In this document: piece after piece, positions 49,066-61,100 of the stretch | Layout of the letters: every line of letters begins with the position of its first letter | Numbering within the stretch: the first letter of the stretch is position 1 | Assembly (NCBI GenBank): GCA_903813345.2 | Contig: CAIIXF020000001.1 | Location: 14,961,915 to 15,025,914, forward strand | From: Owenia fusiformis | Taxonomy: Eukaryota > Annelida > Polychaeta > Sabellida > Oweniidae | Reading direction: 5' to 3' | Length of the DNA stretch: 64,000 nt | Position numbers and translations under genes: made by a program | Notes under the pieces: generated by a model | The model's input: the letters and a program-made list of their open reading frames with translations, nothing else | The model's database searches: none | Told to the model about the DNA's origin: nothing

Positions 49066-50442
49066 ATGGCGGGACTCTCAGAGGAGGAAATTACAGCATG
49101 GTTTCTTGAAAAGGTAATACAGTATACACAATACAGTCATAATACTACGACCATATTTATCATACACCTTGTAGTATAATCCATCTTTATTAAAACAAGT
49201 GAAATAAAATGACGATTTTAATTATTCAAATTGAAAACATTTGAAGTATTATTTTAAAAATGTATAAAAAGTCTGCTGAATCAAATGCGACATTCTAAGA
49301 CGAGGTATTGTGAATAGTACTTAGGTAAAAAGTGTTTTTCAAGAGTGATAATTAAACCTACCCAGAGTGTGATCGAGTGGAATAAAAATGGAGCACAGAT
49401 ACAGGGTGTGCAAAGGGTAGAGTAACATTACTGAGCTAGCTGTGTGCATTGCTTCATTGTAGGTTGCTCTAGGTGACGACACAGCGACCAAAGCAGACCT
49501 CACAGAGCTTCTTCTCTCCAACAACTACAGTGAAGCAGAAATAGAAGTAATGTTCAATATGACAGGGGTGGATGATTCAACTCAGATGGGACTAGGGGAC
49601 ATACTGAAATGGGTGATAGGAATCAAACTCTTTGATGGAATGTAGGTATAATGGTCACGTTTCAAGTCTTAACGCTCTTTTTTACTGATGAGTCAATTCG
49701 AATGGCGCCTTCATGGAAGCTTTACAAATAATCAAATTTTAAACAATTTCTATTTAAACAACTTTGGGAAAATAGAGAGCAATGGAAACTGGCAGAAATT
49801 ATAATATCTTAAAACAGTATTAAATACTTCATACTCAAAATAACTTAAACAAAACAAACCTGGGAATAATTGATAAATTCTACAAGTCCATGCCAAAGCA
49901 TGCGTCTTCACTGCGCCACAGATTACTTTACAAAACCAATGCTTAATACATGTACATATATGATGTCTTTCAGGAGTAAACTTGGTTTAGAAGAATCTGC
50001 CCCTCCCGCAGCTGCCCCTCCTGCAGCTGCTCCCCCTGCAGATGCTCCTCCCGCAGCTGCTCCTCCTGCAGGCGAAAAATCTTCCGGAGGGGCTCCACCA
50101 GGACCAGCTGTATGTCCTCCCGCAGCTGAACCTCCAGTTCCAAAGCCAACACCTGCGCCACCTGTCGAATCTACCCCTCCCGCAACTGCTCCTCCCGAGG
50201 CCACTCCTCCTGCTGCGAAGGCTCCGGCAGCTGCACCTCCTGCAAAATCTCCACCAGCACCGGGTGGTGTAGGGTCACGTGCGAACATGACACCGGGAGA
50301 GGTGATCAATCTGGGACTGCAGATATCGGCAGAGTTTAACACTGACGCTGCACTGGCCGTCATGGACCAGATGCAACTAGACGCTGATGGCAAGATTAAC
50401 GTGGATGAATTCATTAAAGCATATCTACAAGCTGCTCCATAA
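49066..50442 (+). CDS. EF-hand-like protein with an Ala/Pro-rich linker
   Basis: Three exons join in frame: 49066-49113, 49463-49641 and 49974-50442, giving 231 residues. The N-terminal lobe (MAGLSEEEITAWFLEK, then ATKADLTELLLSNNYSEAE) resembles the first EF-hand pair of a calmodulin/light-chain-like protein. A ~100-residue linker made mostly of Ala and Pro follows, then a second lobe (MTPGEVINLGLQI, LDADGKINVDEF) whose final loop keeps D-x-D-G but has Gln at its first position. Exon 2 ends at a GTAGGT donor that removes an in-frame TAG; if not spliced, a 76-residue N-lobe protein results. Ala/Pro-rich extensions are known on myosin essential light chains, there at the N-terminus. Function unknown. 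AATAAA follows at 50544. Confidence 0.7.
50010..50270 (+). repeat. Coding minisatellite for the Ala/Pro linker
   Basis: Degenerate tandem units built on GCTGCTCCTCCCGCA-type 15-mers encode Ala-Ala-Pro-Pro-Ala repeats; units are least diverged at 50010-50070, implying recent expansion there. Confidence 0.8.
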
Positions 50443-50543
50443 TTGACTGAATTTGTTTCATATCAAAGATACAATATCATGATCTCTTGATTACTTTGCA
50501 TCTAGCATTTTTAGTTTATTCAAACTAGCAATAATAATCCGGG

Positions 50544-50549
50544 AATAAA
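50544..50549 (+). terminator. Poly(A) signal of the EF-hand-like gene
   Basis: AATAAAATAAAG lies 102 bases after the TAA at 50440-50442. Confidence 0.6.
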
Positions 50550-51428
50550 ATAAAGTTAGTGGTAGTATCATCATGACGTTTCATCAAAAGCAGAATCTAC
50601 ATATAGGTGTCTCAGAGACATGAACTGTTCATCCTATATTATGTTCCACCAGACTATCACTAGTACTTTTGTTACTCTATTACATAGTTCGGATGGATTA
50701 ACTGATTAACATAATAAAATCGACAAACATAACAAACACATGATTCAAAGGGAACTTTAATTGCTGTTGCAAAACTTTTGGTGGGGAGTGTGCGTCCAAC
50801 TTAACACGCATTGTCTCTTAGTTTGTCCATTCATTACATTAGGGTCAACCCATCACTGCATCTTCAACATTGGACGCACTCTTGTGAAAGGAATGTAAAT
50901 CGAATGTCATTTTGATTTAATAAATGGTTCTATTTCTTTTATACTTTATCTTTGTGTGCAAAGTACTACGAACAATGATATGATAATACACTTGTGCACA
51001 TACACCACGTACACATGGCCATACACTATTTGACATAACAATTATACCATGGTAGCCTTATCAATAAAATATCCTTCACTGCAAATTAAAGATGTCAGTA
51101 ACGTATCGGCATATTTGTCCTTCTATAACACACTTTTTAAACACCAGGGCTTAACATTATTTACAGTTTTCAACATTCTAGAAATTATCAGTTTGAAAAT
51201 TCGATATCCATTAGTCCGTAAAAAAATATCCATAGTATTCAAATTCCATTGGCCCATAAGTCCAGTAATTAAGGCACTAACATTCAGTACTAGCCTATTC
51301 ACATGCCAAGGGGAATATTCAAAATAATTTTGCCATATTTTGTTATACATTAATAAACAATGTTGTTTTTCAACTTTTTGGAAGAGCCTGTCTACAGCAT
51401 GCGGTAGTCAATATCCTACTCTTATATA

Positions 51429-51905
51429 CAGGGTGAGTCAGCATGAGTTTAGTGTCATATCTGGCACAATTAAACCTTGTTCAAATGTTCTTTCTTTCTA
51501 CCAAATTTCGTTGGTCTTTTTCTAAAGGTCGTGATTCTATGGCCATTTTACAAAACATGCTATAAAATAAGATGTCATGTCAGGAGGCTAACTTGAACAT
51601 ATTTGGCATAGTTGTTCACAACACAAGCCCAGACATCTTGTGTTAAAGCTCTAATCTTCTTTTTTATCTCTTGTTTCAATGTTTCAAGGGATGTTAGTGT
51701 AGATTAGCCCCAGAGATAAAATTCTGGTGGGATTTATGTCTGGTGAATATGGCACGTTTCGGCATTTGGAACATGTTTTGTAAATGGCCATAAAATCATG
51801 ACCATTGGATATAGACCAATAGAACTTTGTAGAAAGAAGGCATATTGAACAAGATTTAGCTGTGCCAACATACATTTTTGGGTAATCTTCTTTTGGCTCA
51901 CCCTG
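51429..51905. mobile_element. Mariner-like element with transposase fragment
   Basis: CAGGGTGAG at the left and CTCACCCTG at the right, flanked by TA. The minus strand from about 51770 reads YSPDINPT, then across a frameshift QEIKKKIRALTQDVWACV, which matches the DDE/D end region and C-terminus of mariner-like transposases. 477 bp; the TIRs agree only over about 10 bases, so one end may be eroded. Confidence 0.6.
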
Positions 51906-52049
51906 TAGTACAATGACTCAATCTGAAACAAACTCTTGCAACTCAAAACTCCAATTCAAAATCCATCACATAACTCATTATAATATTGAGATTGTATTTT
52001 ACTGCACTGTATGGTATTGTTCTGATGTAGATTAAATAGTCTGTATCTG

Positions 52050-55000
52050 CTACAGTTTTGATGTTGGTTTGTCAATATTAAACTTTCCTCCCTTCCCGGC
52101 CCCTGTTACAAACCTGCCTGCCCCTGCAATCAACAGAAAGTGCACTGAATCAGTTTTAGGCTTTGAACCTCATTCAACTTCATTGATATGCATGGGCCTT
52201 TATATGTTTTCTGTGGCTGTACACCAAACTGCTACACATTAAACGGTTATTTCTAATAAATTGTTGCTATAATGCTATTAATATTTAATATTTTTTATAC
52301 TATGAATTAGAATTGTTTTATTGATATGATCATTTGATAACTAGACTTTAGGGGCTTTCCTGTTGCATGTTAAGGGGGGGGGGGGGGTAAATATCTAAAA
52401 TAAAATTTACCTTAACCTACAAGATGTGCTAGATGAAAATGTTGATGTGGACAGGATTTGTGCGATCAACATTTTTATATAAAGACATCAGTATATCAGT
52501 TTTTCAATTATTCAAACATATCAAAGGTGATAAGGTAAATGTGGACTCACCCTGAACAGATTCCAAATTGATCACATGTTTAGCATTGTCCAATTCATAG
52601 CACATTGCATCTGTATGTGAGGGGGCGTCATAAGTGGCATGATAGGCAGACTTGCGGTCTCTGAGCATACACTCTTGTGGAAAGTTAGAAATAGTTTGAG
52701 CAATCTTTACTGCTTCGCCTACAGCTAAAAAGAGAATGAATTTTTTCTACATAAAGCTTGTTTATGGACAAACCTAGTTATGACATGTGGATGGCAATAC
52801 TGCATCCTAACTTTTCAGAAAAATTATTTTAGACATTTTCACCTGAAACCATAAAATTAAATCCCATACATGTAGTTTCCTTGCTTCATTAAATTTCCCT
52901 TGTTCTTGGATCCTCAGTATGCACCTGTTGTTTTTATCTGTGACCATACATTCATAAAACATTAAAATACTCAACCTAATTGATTGAAAATACATGTATA
53001 ATCTATAGTTTTTTACCTGTTCCTATTGGGACAACCCTATTAGCAAGCCCCATTTGCAGTGCTTCATTAGCTGACACACCTCGTCCTGTCAGGATCATAT
53101 CCATTGCTCTAGAAAGACCAATCAAAGCTGGCAGTCTCACTGTTCCTCCATCTATCAATGGAACTCCTAAACAAAGCAAGAATATGATAGTACTATAGAT
53201 TGACCTAATCTATAACATTTATATTTAAATGCTATTTTGACTTTGAATGACTTCAGTGATTTTTAACTCAAATGGTGAACTTATGGAATCAACCACTTGT
53301 TTTCTATATCACCCTTAATTTAATAAGGAATTTAGATCTTGTTTCATGGTAATTGGCAAATGACAATCATGTGACATACATGTAATCTTATATATGTATC
53401 AAGCTCTAGTGTACCCTTTTCTCATGAACATACAAACATTTTTCACATAGGGCAACATGGGATTGATGTAAGACTAATGTCATACATTTACTACAGACAG
53501 GTGACTTTCCTTACCAAACCTCCTGCAGAAAACTCCCATGATGGCTGTTTCCTCCACAATTCTCATGTCACACATCAGTGAAAGTTCAAGACCTCCAGCA
53601 ACAGCATAGCCAGATACAGCAGCAATTACTGGTTTATTGAACACCATCTTGGAGGGGCCCTGGAGTTAGATTTATATCAGAATGGAGATTCATAATGTCA
53701 TCCTCCAAAAGCAGGAGTTCAGATACCATCCAGTATGAAGGAAGGCAATCTGTGGATGATGTATATAGCCCTATGTTCAGATGATCAACACAAGGCAGCT
53801 CTAACACATTTACAATACTCAAAAAATGGTGTATACTGTACATGTTCACATACCATAGGTCCTAGTCCGTCATTGGGATCTGGGAAATTCTCAGGAGACA
53901 CCCCACCTTCTGACAGCTGTGACAAATCAAATCCAGCACAAAAGTTGCCACCTGCAAATAATATTATTTCAAATATACATGTACTGTACACGTTTGTATA
54001 GGAAACATACCTGTAGTGGTACATTTGTATTTGAATGATAATTAGATAAAGAAATCTTGATATTATTCAGCATCCCTTCATCTTGTTTCAATATATGGAC
54101 TGAATCAAAAACGTCTAAGTATATATACATTACATGTTCCATACTCGAAAATGAAGTACATGTAGACCACAGTGCAATATAAATGTACGCTTTATAATGT
54201 ACACCCTGTATATACAATATACAGAGCATTTGATTAATAGGGGAACATAACTGCACTCATGCCAACTATTCAATAGTCTAGCTACAAGTGGTCACAGAGG
54301 CTTGTAGCTACAGTGTACAGTAGACTAACTAGATTGGATACTTACCTTTCCCATGCAGAACTGCCACTCTTAATGAATCATCATTCTCAAATGTCCTAAA
54401 AGCCTGTACTAATTGGGCAGCTGTTTGAGAATTAACACAGTTTCTTTTCTCTGGTCTGTTAATGCCTATCAGGAATATCTTACCAACTTTATCTGTGACA
54501 ACTAAATCTGAAATGAATAGCCAATTTTAAACGGTTAAAAGGTAGTTCAGTTATACACGTGTAAGTCATGTATATCCATACAATATTACATGTACAATGT
54601 ACAGCACATACTTATACATGTACCTGTAGATTGTACATGTACATACATGTATTGTATATTATAAATGTACAAAACATGACATACATGTACATGTACAAGC
54701 CCGGCATACAAGTCTACCCAATGTACATGTTGATGTTTACACAGCCGAATATTGTTGACATATGTGTAAAAATGGACAGCTAATAATACCTAACGAATGT
54801 GACATTGCGATTTTCGTTATCCTGTTTATGTTTTATTCACAAAATAACATTCAAAAGGAACTTTGAATTTTGGACTTTCAATGAATGCAGATGAACACTC
54901 ATCAACTCTACAAAAGGTATTTATAAAATCATTCTCACTGAAGATTTACTGGTGAATGGGTTAATTTTACAATAGTTAATTGTAGCCTACCTGTTGAACT

Positions 55001-55099
55001 ACCAGATAACAACCTATATTGAACAAGCCTTGACTTAAGACACGTGTTTGGAGCGATTATTCTTTGAATAACCCGATGGTGTTTCAAAACACCCGCCAT
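52050..55099 (-). CDS. Crotonase / enoyl-CoA hydratase-isomerase family protein, mitochondrial-type
   Basis: Seven exons join in frame: 55099-54991, 54507-54346, 53951-53854, 53659-53515, 53166-53017, 52724-52551 and 52123-52050, giving 303 residues. The first ~35 residues are basic and Ser/Leu-rich without acids (KHHRVIQRIIAP, SRLVQYRLLSG), as in mitochondrial presequences. Crotonase landmarks follow: INRPEKRNCVN, GGNFCAGFDLSQL (first half of the oxyanion hole), SGYAVAGGLELSLMCDM with the conserved Glu, and GGTVRLPALIGLSRAMDMIL. The usual second catalytic Glu of hydratases (in a PE-x-x-LG segment) is replaced: the region reads GVFCRRFGVPLIDGG. The closest types I know are bacterial-like crotonases with the same VFCRRxGVPLIDGGTVRLP segment, so hydratase activity should not be assumed. 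Acts on acyl-CoA thioesters; the substrate is unknown. Confidence 0.88.
54560..54760. repeat. TACATGTACA-rich low-complexity tract
   Basis: Dense self-complementary TACATGTA words in intron 1 of the crotonase gene; they form overlapping small palindromes and generate spurious open frames. Confidence 0.7.
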
Positions 55100-55465
55100 T
55101 TTAATATTGCATGATGGGTACACGGGAATTCCAATAAATTCTCCTTTTGAACTATTCTATCTCGTCATAAACAAATACTGGATATTTATTTGTTATAATA
55201 TAAAATAGAGGTATTATTATATGACCCTATTTACAAGAGTTAAGCTTTATTTAACTTTTCCACGTCATTTATTCAAATCGTTTGTTTGTTTATATCCAAT
55301 GTTTTGCGGTGCTTTAATGCCACCTTATATAGTCTCTGGTGCTACTTTTCACTTTGTAGTATCACTGATGTGGTTTACACTGCTGTTTTGTAAGAGTTTA
55401 TTTTTATTTTGTTTTTGATTTTACTTAAAATCCTTATCTACATATAACTAATGTTTTATTTACAC

Positions 55466-57130
55466 TTAAAATCTTCTGCTTTTTATGATGTAGGTGCGTA
55501 ATACATCATGTAGCCTTTTGTTCATGTCCTTGTTTAGTGTTTGATTTTCACCTGCAAGGGTTTTCAGATCCATTACACATGTGTTTCCACTCTCTAGAAG
55601 TATACAGTCTGCATCATATAGCATTTTATCCCTTAGATTCTGGAGTTTGTCGCATTTAAATAGGTAGTGGTCAATTGTCTCTGGTTGGTTGCAGTTTAGA
55701 CAGAGATTTGTACTATGTATAGGGTTTATTTTCTTCAAGTGGCTGTTAAGCCTGGTGTGACCACTGAGAAGTTGATTCGTAATGCAGAATGTTCTTCTGT
55801 CAGATTCACCTAGCAAAGGCCTCTTTCCTACAGACTCAATAGAGCGTTGGATATATCCTACTTTTTTCGAGTTGTTGTATTGCCTTTGCCATTTGGACTT
55901 TGAAGTTGCGTGTATTTGACTGTATATCTCTCTTTTGGTTATTATTCTACTATCTTGACTGAGTATTTTAGCTGATTGTGCCGCCTGCTTGGCGTGTTTG
56001 TCAGCCAGCTCGTTTCCGTTAATATCAAGATGACCAGGTACCCAGTGATACTTTATGCTGATTCCCTTTTGGGAGAGGTTTTTACATGTGTTTCTTATTA
56101 TAGAAATCGAATTTAGATGATTTTTGGGGGTACCTGTTTCAAACACAGAAGTTAAAGCGGGCTGACAATCACAGAAAATTAAGATATCTCTGCACAGTGG
56201 TGTTTTATCAAGATATGTGAGAGCAAGTTCTATGGCTTGAACTTCTCCTATGTAGTTATTGCCAGAACAGCTAATGGGTCTTTCTAGACAGACAGGTTCC
56301 CCTCTAAGCCCTTGTAGGTAGATTATTGCAGCCGCACCTGTAGGTCCTGGGTTGCCAAGGGTTGAGCCGTCTGTGAAGACTACTGTAGCATTATTAGGAC
56401 AGTTGTTTAAAATATCCTCTATCCTGTCTCGTTGTTCAGCCTTGGTTCTGGAGAATTCATTCACTTCCCTTGTAACCTTAATTTCTTCAAAGTTAATGAA
56501 ATCATTTGAGTAAGTGAATTCTGTTTCCACATTAGTTAGTGGGATTTTTCTACAAAATTCTCTCAGTCTTGAGTTGAGAATGTTAAAAGTTGTGGGTTTT
56601 TTCTCACTTGTGATATTGTTCATCCACTGATCGAATTCCCTGTGTATTGGGCTTCTATCTGTCTTGAGTTTTATTCTTGCGATTTCTTGGGCCTGCCTGG
56701 CTTTGAAAAGAATGTCTAACGGCAGTGTGTTTGTAAGAACTTCAAGAGTTTCTGTGCTTGTGGATTGTAAACATCCAGTTGCTCTCAACAGTGCCTGTCT
56801 ATGTACAGTTCTGTATGTAGATATAGCTTTGTCTGTTACAGTGGAGATTATGCTAATGCCATATTCTAAATTAGGTTGTACCAGACTCTTGTAAAGGTTG
56901 CAGAATACAGATTGTGAGCATCCTGAGTTAGTGCTTGTGAAGTTTGAGATTTGTTTTAGTGCACTAAAACCTTTCTTTTGTCTTTCTAGAATATGTTGAT
57001 CAAAACTCAGTTCCTGATCTAGTGTGATGCCAAGTAACTTGGTTGACTCTACAAATCTCCCGATCACGTTATCTGGGTGCAGACTGACATGGTGTGTGCA
57101 GTCTGAAATTTTCTTTACTGTTTGCCGATC
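55466..57130 (-). mobile_element. 5'-truncated non-LTR retrotransposon with RNase H domain
   Basis: An uninterrupted 533-codon frame (open upstream to about 57125) encodes the end of a reverse transcriptase (LGITLDQELSFDQHI, SLVQPNLEYG, the thumb region) and a full RNase H domain with TDGSTLGNPG (Asp233), GEVQAIELAL (Glu275), FCDCQPAL (Asp300) and VPGHLDINGNELAD near 350. A CLNCNQPETIDHYLFKC zinc-knuckle-like motif ends it. The palm domain with the catalytic Asp pair is missing, so this copy is not autonomous, but the surviving frame has no stops, suggesting a recent insertion. It lies just upstream of the crotonase start (55099), its 3' tail reaching about 55140-55440. Confidence 0.85.
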
Positions 57131-57371
57131 AATTATTCAATATCTACGATAGTAACAACATATCCACTATTCACAATTATATCTTCTATAGTCATTCATT
57201 AAATCTACCGATTTTCACCCTTCAAAGTAAGTATTTGACGTATTTATGTCAATATGTTTTGTTTTTTTTGAAAAATTGGAACCAAAAAGTCCAATATGAT
57301 CAATGATGTCAGATGTCATGGCTGCACTGAGTGTAGGCTTTGGGAAAAGTGATAGTAAAGCTTATTAATTA

Positions 57372-57894
57372 CACTGGTGATCCACTCAATTACGCTGGTT
57401 ACCGAACGTTTCGGTAACAAAATGTCGGAACGTCGAAGGTACGATTTTTCTTTTTGCCTTATTGCACACGTTGTAAGCAGAATTCCCACGACATTTATCG
57501 CAAACGTGTATCAGTAACATATGTTTAAGAAAATGTACACATTTGCGAACAAATAGTTCAGAAGACAACAGAATCGTCGATTTAATTCCTCACTTAAGTT
57601 ACAGAAACGGTATTTCGAAAAACAGTTAAGATCTGCACTTTCAACCCATACCGTTTCTGTAACTTAAGTGAGGAATTAAATCGACGATTCTTTTGTCTTC
57701 TGAGCTATTTTTTCGCAAACATGTTATTTTATAAAACATATGATACTGATACACGTTTGTGTGAAAAAATGTCGAGGGGATTCTGCGCGTGAACGTGTGA
57801 AGGAAAAAAGAAAAATCGTACCTTCGACGTTCCAACATTTTGTTACCGAAACGAACTATTTCGGTAACCAGCGTAATTAAGTGGATCACCAGTG
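57372..57894. mobile_element. Complete fold-back element, CACTGGTGATCC family
   Basis: CACTGGTGATCCACTCAATT at the left pairs with its complement (GTGGATCACCAGTG) at the right, and the two ~255-bp arms are complementary almost throughout, meeting near CTTAAGTTACAGAAACGG. AATTA is repeated on both sides (57367-57371 and 57895-57899) and fits a 5-bp target duplication. No coding frame. Related copies: 5490-6045 and 33330-33807. Confidence 0.8.
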
Positions 57895-58136
57895 AATTAA
57901 GCACCCTTTGCTTTTGTTCGACTTGGCTTTTTAAAAGAGAGTTTCTTCTAGACTACAGTCTTTCAGTTTACAAATCTCTGAACTCATCGAGCTTGATTAT
58001 CAGAGTTTGTTGTCGAAATAAAGGTGACCTTGTATATACGGTCATTTCTTCTGACATCATCGCAAAGTTAATGAGCATACATTTAGCATGATCTCTTATT
58101 GAATTTATGTATTTTTAGCCTTAAACCCGATCAAGA

Positions 58137-61100
58137 ATGTCACAAGTGAGAAGCAACGCTGGGATGCGAGGTGGACCAGGGCAGATGCCACAGCCCATGC
58201 ACATGCCTAAGCAACAAAGTATGTAAAAAAGTTCAAATATGTATTTATAAGTATGTGGACATGCACTTTCTTCTGAAAATGGAATAAAGGACATTTTATC
58301 TGATCAGAACTGGAAAGTAACAAAAATTCCAGCACACCAAAATTGTTCAATTTAGATAGAAATCTTACATCCAGCAAATTGATATTTTGAAGTCTTTTGA
58401 ACTATAGATATGAGAGCATGCCTAGGTGGAAAACATGATTTTTCTAAAACATTATGTCATACATTCCATACACTTTTCCACAATTTTATTATCTTATCTA
58501 CACAAGGAAATTTAAGATTCCACTATAATTGATAGACCCCACAGGTTTATGTTTTTGGCAGTTAGATAAATTCATTTACTTTTCACTATAATTTATATTC
58601 TTTCCTATAGCCCCAGGGTTGCTTTTACTGAATCCCGCCAGCCAACAACATGCAATGGCTGCACAGATGGATAGGAGTGGCCAGGTACCCCATCCCCAGG
58701 TCCATCAGGTCCCCCAGATGATGATGAGGGGGGCCATGATCCAAGGAGGGGTCCCACAACAACAGCATCATATTCAACATTATCAAGGTTAGAAGAACAT
58801 AGTGTAGCACAACTGCAAAGTAAGCTAAATCAGCTGTCCTTGCTGATAAAATATAAGGAAAGATGTATGATCACAAATATAACCATCAGGCATTAAAGTT
58901 GTTGCAGATTCGATAAATCTCCATACGTTCTTGTATTTAATTGAATCCTGATATTTCGTACAGTGTGGCCTGTGAGTAATTTATTTATTTTGTATAAAGG
59001 CTCTGTGCAGCAAGCTGTTCCAGTCTCTGCACAGCAACCTCCTGCAACACAACAGCTCCCTACACAAGAGAATGAAAGTTCAGGTAAATACACTGGTACA
59101 CTTGGAAAAATGAAAAAACATTAAACAAGGTTTAATTGTGCCTTATAAGACTATAAATCCATGCTGAATGACTGAGTTACACTGACATTTGTTTGGGTTA
59201 CATTTTTGGCTCACCCTATTTATGAGTGTTTGTAATGAAAATGGGTGCCACACCAATACAAGCGAAGATCTAGAAAATTACCAGTATTTCGTTGAGGATC
59301 TATTTGTACTTATTTGACTTTAAGACAAATAGCTTTAGAGAGAATTTGCACCTTAGGAGAATATTTGGCGTCAAATGCATGTTAATAATTTTGAAATATC
59401 TTCAAATGTTTCATTGAAGACTATAGATACAATACATTATTTTAAGGATCATTGTCTAACATGTTGTACTGACAACCTTGACAAAATAATTCACATTAAG
59501 ATTGCACAACTACAAAACATTTATGTTGATGATAAATACTGTTAACATTATGTTATGATATTTTAGAATCCTTTTCCTCGGCAAACATTAAAGAGAAAAC
59601 CCCGATGTGTTTGATCAATGAACTGGCAAGACACAACAAAACCTCCCACCAATACACCTTAACAGATGAGCAAGGCCCTGCCCACAAGAAAACATTCTAT
59701 GTCAAACTGAAACTTGGGGACGAAGAGTATTCAGAAGAAGGGCCTAGTATTAAAAAAGCACAACATGCTGCAGCCAAGCTAGCTCTGGAGAAAACAGCAT
59801 TCAAGCATCCTCCTCCCAAGCCAACAAAGAACTATGGCCAAGCTGGATGTGAGTACAGTATGTATTTTATAATACCATAGTAATTTGTGACGAAAATGAT
59901 ATTCTCTGTTTATTATCCCAACGAACGAAGTTCGGTAGGGATATAGTGAAGCCCTCCGTCCGTCTGTCCGTCAGTCAGTCCGTCAGTCAGTCGTTTTTTC
60001 AAGATTGCCGCCGCTTTAAAAATGGCGGGACTTTTTCGCAAAAATCATAAATTTATCATTCTGAACCAAAGTAATTAATATTATTGTTTGAAATGTTGGT
60101 AGTATATTCACAACATTTGTCTATTTCACATATATTCTGTGTTTTTCATCCTGACCCCCAGGGGCCGTGTATGGAGGGACAGGAAAACAAAAATTTTCGC
60201 TAATTTTTTCTATCTTTCTTAAGTATAGCTTTATTATACTCAAATGAAAGGCAATTAAGAGTAGATTGCAAATATTGTATCTTTTTTCTGATTCGAGCCT
60301 TGTAAAATTCAAAATGGCCGTCTAATGTACGATTTCGCAATAATTTTTCGATCCCTTCAAAGTATGGCTATATTATACTCAAATTGAAGGAATTTTGGGG
60401 TAGATCACAATTATGGTATTATTTTTCAGATTTGTATCTCAGAAAATTCAAAATGGCTGCTTTGCAGGAATTCGCAATTCTAAAATCTAATTTTTTCAAT
60501 TTTAACCAAAGTAATGAGTATAATTGATTGGAATTCGCTAATTGATATTTTGTTCGTTGGAATTTGCTACTCCGCGGAGTTGCCGTTATCTAGTTTTTTT
60601 TATAATCTTTATTTCTTAAAGTAGTTTAATCAATTAAAATCAATTCTTGTATTTTTCATCTCTTTTTTTGTATCTCTTAATCTGAGATATAGGATTAAAT
60701 CATGCCAAAAGGGCTGATGTGAAAAAGTCAATCCGCAACCTCCCGATTAAATGTCGGATGCTTTTTGTATCTTTCATCTCTTCTTGTATCTCTTTTAAAG
60801 GTGAAGGCAATAACCTTACACCTACAGTTGAACTGAATTCTATAGCAATGAAGCGTGGAGAAGCAGCAATATACAAACCTATTGAGCCCCATAGACCAAT
60901 GCAGTTTAATCAGCCACCAAATATGGACTTCAGAGGCATGTACAACCAAAGGTGAGAATATATTTAGTGCTACTGTGTTTATTTATATTAAAATGTTTCC
61001 CAAGCAATGTATTTTACTACATAAATGTATAAATATATTTAAGTGTCATGTAATTGATTTGTGTGGAAACACAATAAAATCTTCAATCTTGAATCTACTT

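Noticed and set aside
49923-50414. Gly/Ala-rich minus-strand frame
   Set aside because: Antisense of the Ala/Pro minisatellite in the EF-hand-like gene.
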